Shown in pieces: positions 1 through 4,399 of a stretch of 8,371 nucleotides of DNA. The position numbers and the translations under genes were made by a program. The notes below the pieces were generated by a model that saw only the letters and a program-made list of their open reading frames with translations, made no database searches and was not told where the DNA came from. This DNA comes from JAIRTY01 sp050257395 (lineage in GTDB: Bacteria > Actinomycetota > Actinomycetes > Streptosporangiales > Streptosporangiaceae): contig JBLMWU010000056.1 of assembly GCA_050257395.1 (NCBI GenBank), forward strand, positions 1 through 8,371, read 5' to 3'. Position 1 is the first letter of the stretch. Every line of letters begins with the position of its first letter.

Positions 1-229
1 GCGGGCGGCCGTGCCGCAGCGCGTTGCTGACTACTTCGGAGGTCCCGATCAGCAAGTCATCAAGGACGTGGTCAGAGACCCGGCCCCGGCTGACTGCCAC
101 GAGCGCGTGCCGGGCATCGGCTGGCGACCTGGCGGTCAGCTCGATAACCGGCGCGGTGGCTTCGATCGGATCCGGCGCGGGCCGAAGCCCCTGGAACGCC
201 GAGACGTGCTCGGACGGCGAGGCCGGCAC
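1..229 (-). CDS. RsbW-like HATPase (anti-sigma/serine kinase type), 3' end cut by the window edge
   Basis: This reading frame enters from its start at GTG 229-227 and stays open to the left edge, giving 76 visible residues. The C-terminal visible part (about residues 55-76) contains the N-box of a GHKL ATPase, TSEVVSNALRHGRP, with the Mg-binding Asn at residue 69 followed by Ala-Leu-Arg-His-Gly. This form is typical of RsbW/SpoIIAB-like ATP-binding proteins that bind sigma factors or phosphorylate anti-sigma antagonists in the cytoplasm. The preceding stretch, about residues 14-45 (PAPDPIE, then ELTARSPADARHAL), resembles from memory the linker before the ATPase domain in actinobacterial MEDS/DICT-sensor ATPases, but no MEDS domain precedes it here. 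The start is uncertain: there is no clear Shine-Dalgarno site, although the gene begins 5 bp after the stop of the upstream small gene and so could be translationally coupled. The family call is firm; the N-terminus and partners are not. Confidence 0.72.
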   Translation of the reverse strand, partial: MPASPSEHVSAFQGLRPAPDPIEATAPVIELTARSPADARHALVAVSRGRVSDHVLDDLLIGTSEVVSNALRHGRP

Positions 230-234
230 CCGGG

Positions 235-456
235 TTAGGCCCGCTGGTTTCTTACCGCCGGTATCCAGGCTTCGGCCTGGGGACTGCGCAGCACAAACCC
301 ACCGAATCCGAGCATCAGCGCAAGGTCGCTGGCATAGCCGCGCGCATCATCGTTTTCACAGATCACGGCGCTGACGGCGCCGCTGCCCAGGACTCCCTGC
401 CGCTCGACTCGCAGGATTACCCCAGGGCGGCCGATGCGCACATGGTCGATCACCAT
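235..456 (-). CDS. Hypothetical protein, 73 aa
   Basis: I do not recognise this family. The ATG (456-454) is preceded by a strong ribosome site, AAGGGGAGGG, a couple of bases upstream on the minus strand, which makes it a good candidate gene despite its length. The protein has a mixed, globular-looking composition: a beta-rich N-terminal half (VRIGRPGVILRV, then GAVSAVICEND) and a possible helix near residues 39-50 (ARGYASDLALMLGF). There is no signal peptide and no clear membrane segment. It ends 5 bp before the probable start of the RsbW-like ATPase on the same strand, so the two are probably co-transcribed. It could be a small partner of that ATPase, or the remnant of a longer sensor whose ATPase part has become a separate frame. 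Neither idea can be decided from sequence alone. Confidence 0.6.
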   Translation of the reverse strand: MVIDHVRIGRPGVILRVERQGVLGSGAVSAVICENDDARGYASDLALMLGFGGFVLRSPQAEAWIPAVRNQRA

Positions 457-691
457 GCCCTCCCCTTGACCGGCAGCCGGTCATCACCGCCGTTCCGGCT
501 CCCGATAGAGCCTGCACGACCGAGCGGCAGTGGCGGGCCCGCAGCCCAGCCGGAGCCCTGACCCCCAGCCGGCCCGGCGGGGGCAAAGACCCCACCCGGC
601 CGCCGGGCAAGCATCACCCCGGAGGCACACCTGGCACCCATTCCCTCACCGCAATATCGGCGGCTGGCGACGGCACCTAGTGCGCCGCTAA

Positions 692-730
692 GGCGAGCGG
701 GGATCATGCCGGGCATGATCCCCGCCCGCC
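692..730. repeat. 39-bp near-perfect palindrome
   Basis: The arms GCGGGGATCATGCC (697-710) and GGCATGATCCCCGC (712-725) are exact reverse complements around a single central base at 711. After one mismatch (696/726), four more outer pairs (692-695 with 727-730) also match, giving 18 of 19 paired positions. As RNA it would form a strong stem of about 12 bp with a CCGGG loop plus an outer extension. No T-run follows on either strand. It may be a bidirectional terminator or a binding site for a dimeric regulator. Confidence 0.8.
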
Positions 731-949
731 CCCCTTGAGACAGGCACCGCAGACCGGGCCACACAGCCTCGTCCGGCAGACGGCCGGCAGCCCACCGGCG
801 TGACCCGTCCCCACCCCGCACCAGCCACGAGCCCACCTGCTGCAGCCGGCACTCGCGGCCACGCTGCTTAAGGAGCTTGTGGGCATCGTCGTCTGGCCAA
901 TCCCAGGCATACAGGGACGGATATGTACAAGACCGAGCATGCCGTATGC

Positions 950-1022
950 GCACGTGCGGATGCAAGGTGCATCTGCACACGATCTGCACCGTATATTTGT
1001 CCCATTATGGTGCAATTAGCAC
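950..1022. promoter_or_regulatory. Cluster of TGCAC/GTGCA half-sites around an AT-rich core
   Basis: Within 73 bp there are GCACGTGC (950-957), GGTGCA (966-971), TGCAC (974-978), TGCACC (985-990), GGTGCA (1009-1014) and GTGC-N5-GCAC (1010-1022). The pair TGCACC...GGTGCA at 985-1014 is an inverted repeat flanking the most AT-rich stretch of the region (991-1008, containing TATATTTG and CATTATGG). This layout looks like an operator-promoter region. I could not assign an unambiguous -35/-10 pair or a downstream gene on either strand. Confidence 0.4.
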
Positions 1023-1213
1023 GATCGGGCTCGTAGCGCTTGGCGCTGCGCTGCCGCTGCAGGAGGCCAGGGCTGGCGAACTGCCAGCCAGTCCCGCCGA
1101 TTTGGCGATTTGGTGAGGGCGGGTCTGCGCTTTGCCTGGGTTGCCTGGCCCATCCGCCCCCAAGGCGGGCCGGGCATCCACTGCGGTCCACGTGCGGGTG
1201 AGCTGGCGGGCGT

Positions 1214-1492
1214 TCAATAGCCTTCGATCTCGCCCGGCCAGTAGCACAGGCGGACGAGGTCGTCGTTTCCGCGGATGAGGTACACGGCCAGCACGTCAAT
1301 CTGATCGCTGACGCTGCCGCTGTTTGTCGTGGTGACTACCGCGTACCGGGTTCCCTCGTGCTGGCACCGGTAGGCAGCCACATACTGGCCACTGGCCGGC
1401 CGCTCAGTAGCGGGGCGCTGGGACAGATACCAGCCGACAATCGCCCGGTTGCACAGGAACGGATTGTGCGGCAGGCGCCGGTTCCGATCCAT
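1214..1492 (-). CDS. Hypothetical protein, 92 aa
   Basis: I do not recognise this family. The ATG (1492-1490) follows a GGGGGAG purine run with very short spacing (2 nt), so initiation is plausible but not ideal. The product looks like a real small soluble protein: a basic, Asn- and Cys-containing N-terminus (residues 1-20), then probable beta strands (GQYVAAYRC, residues 35-43; RYAVVTTTN, 49-57; IDVLAVYLIR, 65-74) and an acidic aromatic end (CYWPGEIEGY). There is no membrane segment or signal peptide. It lies 182 bp downstream of the 85-residue gene on the same strand, so it may be the last gene of that run or have its own promoter. An inverted arrangement of GTGTG and CACAC (1502-1519) with two GTGACC copies sits just upstream of the start. 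Confidence 0.6.
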   Translation of the reverse strand: MDRNRRLPHNPFLCNRAIVGWYLSQRPATERPASGQYVAAYRCQHEGTRYAVVTTTNSGSVSDQIDVLAVYLIRGNDDLVRLCYWPGEIEGY

Positions 1493-1501
1493 GGCTCCCC
1501 C

Positions 1502-1519
1502 GTGTGGTCACGGTCACAC
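1502..1519 (-). promoter_or_regulatory. Possible operator just upstream of the 92-aa gene
   Basis: GTGTG (1502-1506) and CACAC (1515-1519) form an inverted repeat, and on the minus strand two GTGACC copies occur in tandem inside it. It lies 10-27 bp before the start codon and partly touches the Shine-Dalgarno run, where a repressor or an RNA fold would affect initiation. The arms are short, so chance is a real alternative. Confidence 0.25.
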
Positions 1520-1674
1520 CGCTGGTAGCAGGGGCCGATAGCACACACAGACGTCCAGCCGTCCCGGAAGTTCGGGACCTTGGGCACTGCGCAGCTGCGT
1601 GCAGGCGGACGGCCCAGGAGCTTCCTGCGGAAGTCCTGGCCCTGGGGACGTCATGCTCCCGTGACGGCGATGGC

Positions 1675-1932
1675 TCACCGGCCGGATGCGCGCTCGGCCG
1701 CCGCGGCCTGCTGCAGGAGTGCTGTTGCGAGTTGCCGCGCCTCCTCTGGTGTCAGGGCCGCCCAGGTGCCATCCTCGCGGCCAGGTGACTGGCCGATGTC
1801 GAGGCTGACTCGCCTGGCAGGCTGGCCGGGCCCGGCAAGAACGAGCCACCCGACAGTGACCTGCCTCCTGCAGGTGGTGCGGAACTGCAGATGCTCGTGA
1901 TGTGCCCGCTCGCCGGGGACCTGACTACTCAT
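1675..1932 (-). CDS. Small hypothetical protein, 85 aa, coupled to the deacetylase
   Basis: The ATG (1932-1930) overlaps the end of the deacetylase gene by 8 bp (ATGAGTAG, with TAG ending the upstream gene) and is preceded by GGTGGAG at good spacing, so it is very likely translated by coupling. The protein has a His/Arg-rich N-terminus (residues 8-23), a beta-like core (VTVGWLVLAG, residues 25-34; RVSLDIG, 41-47) and a C-terminal helix with the pattern WAALTPEEARQLATALLQQAAAAE (residues 57-80, given here only as a short pattern). This 'L-TPEEAR-LA-ALL' ending recalls many small actinobacterial proteins, including the end of DUF6907-type domains, but I cannot confirm membership. There are no transmembrane segments. 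The function is unknown; overlap with the LmbE-type gene suggests they are made together. Confidence 0.65.
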   Translation of the reverse strand: MSSQVPGERAHHEHLQFRTTCRRQVTVGWLVLAGPGQPARRVSLDIGQSPGREDGTWAALTPEEARQLATALLQQAAAAERASGR

Positions 1933-2695
1933 CCGCTCCACCTGCTCCCGTTGACGCTGCTCCGTCTGCGCTTGCCGGGCGGAGCCACCTAAGGTGTTCA
2001 CAGTCCCCCAGGAGCTGCAGACGACGCCACAGCACCGCGGTGGGCGAGATCTGGGTGGCGTGCAGCAGGGCAGCGTTTCGGTGCCTGGCCCGGTCCACCC
2101 GCACACACATGTCGACCTCGTCCGGGGGACGTCCCGCAAACGGCTGGCCGGTTTCCTCCCGCAGCCGCCCCGCGACAGTCGCCGGGAGGGTCCAGGCCAG
2201 CACCGGAACTCCGGCGATTTGTGCCGCGGTCGTCGCCGCGCTGGTCGCGGCCTGATGGTCGGGATGGCCGGTGATGCCGGTGTCATCGAAGACCAGCAAG
2301 CCCTCGACCTGGTGCCGGGCGACGGCATTCATGACGTGGGCTGCCAGTTCGGCGGCCTGGGTGCTGGCAAGCTGGCCGTCGGGGTAGTCCAGCAGGGTGA
2401 CCGTGGCGGCGCCGAGTTCGGCGGCGGCTTCGCGGAGTTCGGCTTCGCGTATCTGCCGCAGGTCGGCGCCGGTCTCATTCAGCGTGGATGCCTCGCCGTG
2501 GGTGTAGCAGAGGATATGGACGGCAGCGCCGCGGCCAGCCATGCGGTCCACGATGCCGCCGAGCCCGAAGGTCTCATCATCGGGATGAGCGACCACTGCC
2601 AGCACGCCTGCCCAGGACGGCAGCGACCGGCCCGGCCGGAACCCATGCCTCGTCTGGGCGGCCAGCGGCCCGGCCGGCTGCGGCTCTGCTTTCAT
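1925..2695 (-). CDS. PIG-L/LmbE-family deacetylase (MshB/Mca-like fold)
   Basis: This 256-residue protein belongs to the zinc-dependent LmbE/PIG-L N-deacetylase family, which removes acetyl groups from N-acetylglucosaminyl compounds or cleaves mycothiol-type conjugates. The motif AHPDDE is at residues 36-41, where His37 and Asp40 match the family's zinc ligands and Asp39 the catalytic base. GHPDH at 143-147 supplies the third ligand, His147. The fold runs from about residue 31 (VLAVVAHPDD) to about 225. It has no signal peptide, so it should act in the cytoplasm. The first 30 residues are loosely conserved in character and no clear Shine-Dalgarno site precedes the ATG, which lies 6 bp after the DUF2892 gene's stop; coupling is likely, or the true start may be further in. 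In actinomycetes, members serve mycothiol biosynthesis (MshB) or detoxification (Mca), but natural-product deacetylases look the same at this level. A thiol-related role is inferred from the neighbouring sulfur genes. Confidence 0.9.
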   Translation of the reverse strand: MKAEPQPAGPLAAQTRHGFRPGRSLPSWAGVLAVVAHPDDETFGLGGIVDRMAGRGAAVHILCYTHGEASTLNETGADLRQIREAELREAAAELGAATVTLLDYPDGQLASTQAAELAAHVMNAVARHQVEGLLVFDDTGITGHPDHQAATSAATTAAQIAGVPVLAWTLPATVAGRLREETGQPFAGRPPDEVDMCVRVDRARHRNAALLHATQISPTAVLWRRLQLLGDCEHLRWLRPASADGAASTGAGGADE

Positions 2696-2701
2696 GGCAG
2701 G

Positions 2702-2905
2702 TCAGCGGGCCCGGGCCGGAGCACGCACCAGTGGTGCGGCGAGGCAGATCCCCGCTGCTCCGGCGCCCAGCGGAACCAGTCCCGCCAGGGCGAGCACCAG
2801 CCCGCCGGTGCCGCCGGTCAGAGCGCCTGCTGCGATCAGCGCTGCTCCTGCCAGCCCCCGGGACATGCGTCCTGCCGGTGAGTTCATGAACCGGACAACT
2901 TTCAT
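2702..2905 (-). CDS. DUF2892/YgaP-like small inner-membrane protein, 67 aa
   Basis: The start was placed at ATG 2905-2903 because it follows an exact AGGAGG (2917-2912) with 6-nt spacing; a longer upstream frame exists but its added residues look non-coding. The protein opens with MKVVRFMNSPAGR, a typical beginning for DUF2892 proteins, and then has two hydrophobic helices at about residues 15-32 and 34-58, separated by a Gly-Gly-Thr-Gly-Gly turn, with a basic C-terminus. DUF2892 is the membrane part of YgaP-type proteins, where it is often fused or adjacent to a rhodanese domain. Here the rhodanese genes lie about 1.1 kb away on the other strand. The gene sits 67 bp downstream of the 87-residue membrane protein and 6 bp before the deacetylase. 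Its job is probably in sulfur-species handling at the membrane, inferred from family context. Confidence 0.8.
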   Translation of the reverse strand: MKVVRFMNSPAGRMSRGLAGAALIAAGALTGGTGGLVLALAGLVPLGAGAAGICLAAPLVRAPARAR

Positions 2906-2953
2906 TGCCAGCCTCCTGGAAATGAGCTGAGATGATGTGCCTGCCATGGCCTA

Positions 2954-2969
2954 CGGGTGTGACCACCCG
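2954..2969 (-). terminator. Small hairpin after the 87-aa gene
   Basis: CGGGTG (2954-2959) and CACCCG (2964-2969) form a 6-bp stem with a TGAC loop, just 3 bp beyond the stop of the 87-residue gene. There is no T-run. It could reduce read-through or stabilise the upstream mRNA, but the same-strand DUF2892 gene starts only 49 bp further on, so full termination is doubtful. Confidence 0.3.
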
Positions 2970-2972
2970 CGA

Positions 2973-3236
2973 TCAGGCGGCGTGCGGGACCTGGTGGCTG
3001 CCAGGGTGCGCTGGCCCGGGCACCGGCGGGTTGCCGGCCGGGCGGCCCTCCGGCCGGGCCGCGGTCAGATGCCGGGCATCCTGCCCTGCTGAGCCCGCGG
3101 CTGGGAGCTCACGCGCTGGCGCCTGGTGCTTCCACAGGGGATGGCTGGCTGCGTAGTAGACCATGATCAGCCACGCGGCCAGTCCTAGTGAGACGGCGAT
3201 CGCAATCACGATCGGGGCCAGACTCGATCCGGTCAT
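2973..3236 (-). CDS. Small single-span membrane protein, 87 aa
   Basis: Translation is well supported: the ATG (3236-3234) follows GAAGGAGGAG (3250-3241) at good spacing. Residues 7-29 form one hydrophobic helix (LAPIVIAIAVSLGLAAWLIMVYY), followed by ASHPLWKHQ and a flexible tail of about 48 residues rich in Pro, Gly, Ala and His. It resembles short actinobacterial hypothetical membrane proteins that have an N-terminal helix and the 'VYYA-SHP-WKH' border, but I know of no assigned function. It is transcribed away from the ECF sigma gene, with 118 bp between the two starts, and is the first gene of the minus-strand run that continues with the DUF2892 protein and the deacetylase. It has no cysteine pair and no anti-sigma domain, so I do not call it an anti-sigma factor. 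Confidence 0.7.
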   Translation of the reverse strand: MTGSSLAPIVIAIAVSLGLAAWLIMVYYAASHPLWKHQAPARELPAAGSAGQDARHLTAARPEGRPAGNPPVPGPAHPGSHQVPHAA

Positions 3237-3273
3237 GCCCCTCCTCCTTCTGGTTGCCCTACCCGCGGGGCAG

Positions 3274-3327
3274 CTGCCTGCCGGCTGACCGCGTCTGCCG
3301 CCGCTATCTCACTGATGCGGCAGGCAG
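3274..3327. repeat. Nested inverted repeats between the 87-aa gene and the sigma gene
   Basis: CTGCCTGCC (3274-3282) is exactly complementary to GGCAGGCAG (3319-3327), and inside it CTGCCGC (3295-3301) pairs with GCGGCAG (3317-3323). The two pairings share bases, so only one can form at a time. The element lies in the 118-bp divergent intergenic space, where control of both transcripts would be expected. Confidence 0.4.
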
Positions 3328-3354
3328 CGAAATGGTGCGCAGGAAAATCAGGGC

Positions 3355-3912
3355 GTGCTGGCCAGCCCGTACGCTGGGGGCGTGGATCAAGCCGGCCCGT
3401 CCGCCGACGCGGTGTGGCGGTACCGCACGGACGTGTGGCGGCTGGCCAGCCAGCTGTGCCAGCACCGCGAGGACGCCGAGGACGTGACCCACAGCGCGCT
3501 GCTCAAGGCGGCTCAGCACCTAGACGGGTTCCGGTGGGAGGCGAGCCTGCGGACGTGGCTGCACCGGATCGCCACCAATGAGTGCCGGATGCTGCGCCGC
3601 CGCAAGGTGCCGCAGTCGCTGGATCAGCTGCTGGAAGAGGCCGCGACCGCGCCGCAGCCCGCCGAGCTGCGAGCCTCCGGGCTGGGCCCGGAGGAGGCGG
3701 CTGTGGAGGCGGAGACCCGGCGCCGGGTGGTGACGGCGCTGGCGGGCCTGCCGGACCGCTACCGGACAGCCGTGCTGCTCAAGGATGGCCTGGGCCTGCC
3801 GGCCGAAGCGGTGGCGGCCGCGATGGGGATTACCGTGCCGGCCGTCCGGTCGGTGCTGCACCGTGCGCGCTCGGAGCTGCGGGAGAAGCTGGACTCCGCG
3901 GAACACGCATAG
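3355..3912 (+). CDS. ECF-type RNA polymerase sigma factor (sigma70 family)
   Basis: This 185-residue protein is an extracytoplasmic-function sigma factor that directs RNA polymerase to a small set of promoters. Sigma region 2 lies at about residues 20-84: the polymerase-binding helix around HREDAEDVTHSALLKAAQHL (37-56), then the -10-reading part FRWEASLRTWLHRIATNECRMLRRRK (59-84, in pieces). A linker of about 35 residues follows, then region 4 at about 122-178 with the helix-turn-helix AEAVAAAMGITVPAVRSVL (150-168). There is no C-terminal extension of the SnoaL type. The start used is GTG 3355, with AGGA 10 nt upstream. GTG 3382, giving 176 residues, follows a GGGGG run and is a fair alternative. 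No anti-sigma gene is adjacent on the same strand: the next gene is a rhodanese behind its own promoter. How its activity is held in check is therefore unknown. The family call is secure. Confidence 0.92.
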   Translation: MLASPYAGGVDQAGPSADAVWRYRTDVWRLASQLCQHREDAEDVTHSALLKAAQHLDGFRWEASLRTWLHRIATNECRMLRRRKVPQSLDQLLEEAATAPQPAELRASGLGPEEAAVEAETRRRVVTALAGLPDRYRTAVLLKDGLGLPAEAVAAAMGITVPAVRSVLHRARSELREKLDSAEHA

Positions 3913-3936
3913 CCACCGCACCGCCGGAAACCGCAT

Positions 3937-3952
3937 ATACCCCCGTGGGTAT
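3937..3952. promoter_or_regulatory. CsoR/CstR-type operator, copy 1 (upstream of the -35)
   Basis: The 16-bp sequence ATACCCCCGTGGGTAT is an inverted repeat with ATACCC/GGGTAT arms. Its A/T-flanked run of C followed by G matches the operator form described for CsoR-family repressors, in particular the persulfide-responsive CstR. It abuts the proposed -35 hexamer and begins 25 bp after the sigma-gene stop. Confidence 0.82.
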
Positions 3953-3981
3953 TTGCGCAAGAGGGCACTCGTCCGTTATCT
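3953..3981 (+). promoter_or_regulatory. Sigma70-like promoter of the rhodanese operon
   Basis: TTGCGC (3953-3958) and TTATCT (3976-3981) are separated by exactly 17 bp, which fits a housekeeping-type promoter. Transcription would begin near 3988-3990, giving a leader of about 40 nt that includes operator copy 2. The placement between two like operators makes repression by blocking polymerase from both sides plausible. It does not look like a typical ECF promoter. Confidence 0.6.
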
Positions 3982-3995
3982 TCGGCCCAACGTAC

Positions 3996-4011
3996 ATACC
4001 CCCTGGGGTAT
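3996..4011. promoter_or_regulatory. CsoR/CstR-type operator, copy 2 (downstream of the start site)
   Basis: The 16-bp sequence ATACCCCCTGGGGTAT has 7-bp arms (ATACCCC/GGGGTAT) and is the more symmetric of the two copies. It lies 59 bp (start to start) from copy 1, on the other side of the promoter, and ends 4 bp before the purine-rich ribosome site of the rhodanese gene. Paired palindromes of this type are known at CstR-controlled sulfide-oxidation genes. Confidence 0.85.
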
Positions 4012-4015
4012 CAAG

Positions 4016-4022
4016 AGGAGGT
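4016..4022 (+). promoter_or_regulatory. Ribosome binding site fixing the rhodanese start
   Basis: AGGAGGT, within AGAGGAGGT, is a near-complete Shine-Dalgarno match placed 5 nt before GTG 4028. It settles the start of the rhodanese gene on this GTG. Confidence 0.85.
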
Positions 4023-4027
4023 AACTG

Positions 4028-4354
4028 GTGGTTTCCGAAGTCGACCTGCACACCTTCGCCGCGGCGCAGGCGGACGGCGCTGTCGTCATCGATGTGCGCG
4101 AACCGTACGAGTACGTGGCAGGGCACGTGCCCGGAGCGCGGCTGATCCCGCTGGCGCGGCTGCCGCACCACGCAGGCGAACTGCCGGTGGGCGAGCCGGT
4201 CTATGTGATCTGCGCTTCGGGCAACCGCAGCTGGACCGCGGCGCAGTTCCTGGCCCAGCGCGGCATCGACGCCCGGTCGGTCATGGGCGGCACCGGAGAC
4301 TGGGCGGCCCGTGGCCTGCCCGTCGTGCGCGGCGTCCAGGAGAACGTGGCCTGA
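4028..4354 (+). CDS. Single-domain rhodanese (thiosulfate/persulfide sulfurtransferase)
   Basis: This is a 108-residue cytoplasmic rhodanese that carries sulfane sulfur on a cysteine and passes it to thiols or cyanide-like acceptors. The sequence shows the N-terminal signature VVIDVREPYEYVAGHVPGA (residues 19-37) and the active-site loop CASGNRS, with the catalytic Cys62 at the end of strand VYVI and the loop closed by Arg67-Ser68. The C-terminal part has the usual MGGTGDWAARGLPV (86-99). The length is normal for a one-domain rhodanese and no residue is missing. It is the first gene behind the double-operator promoter, and the MBL-rhodanese fusion follows 45 bp later, so the two form one operon. 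It would be derepressed by persulfide or a related signal if the operators work as in CstR systems. Substrate preference cannot be read from sequence. Confidence 0.93.
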   Translation: MVSEVDLHTFAAAQADGAVVIDVREPYEYVAGHVPGARLIPLARLPHHAGELPVGEPVYVICASGNRSWTAAQFLAQRGIDARSVMGGTGDWAARGLPVVRGVQENVA

Positions 4355-4399
4355 CCCCCGGCCCCCGGCCATGACCAGCGAGGAAGGCGCCAATCAGCC

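Larger units (their letters stand above)
457..1213. other. Long stretch without a convincing gene
   Basis: Several reading frames cross this region on both strands (for example a 179-codon minus-strand frame at 450-989), but they overlap each other. Their compositions are rich in Arg, Cys, Trp and Gly, as expected of chance frames in GC-rich DNA. Third-position GC is similarly high in two competing minus-strand frames around 730-920, so codon bias does not choose between them. No tRNA or rRNA is visible. The region contains a near-perfect palindrome at 692-730, a cluster of TGCAC/GTGCA half-sites with an AT-rich core at 950-1022, and a GC-rich potential hairpin at about 1146-1172 just downstream (minus strand) of the 92-residue gene. 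A decayed gene between about 780 and 920 is possible. Confidence 0.55.

Noticed and set aside
450..989. 179-codon minus-strand frame
   Set aside because: Composition is Arg/Gly/Cys/Trp-rich without recognisable domains, a competing frame has similarly high third-position GC, it overlaps the well-initiated 73-residue gene's start and it crosses the palindrome at 692-730. I left it as a possible decayed gene only.
877..1116. Plus-strand frame of 79 codons with a hydrophobic stretch near its end
   Set aside because: It runs through the repeat cluster and AT-rich core, has no ribosome site, and its codon use shows no clear coding pattern.
1562..1577. TCCCGGAAGTTCGGGA as a terminator between the 85-aa and 92-aa genes
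   Set aside because: Only 5-6 bp of stem with too tight a centre and no T-run; not enough to call.
2973..3236. 87-residue membrane protein as anti-sigma factor for the divergent ECF sigma
   Set aside because: It has no HxxxCxxC zinc-finger motif and no cytoplasmic N-terminal domain before the helix; the helix starts at residue 7.
3260..3272. TACCCGCGGGGCA as a third CsoR/CstR operator
   Set aside because: Only the CCCGCGGG core is symmetric; the A/T flanks and length of the two good copies are missing, and such cores are common in this GC-rich DNA.
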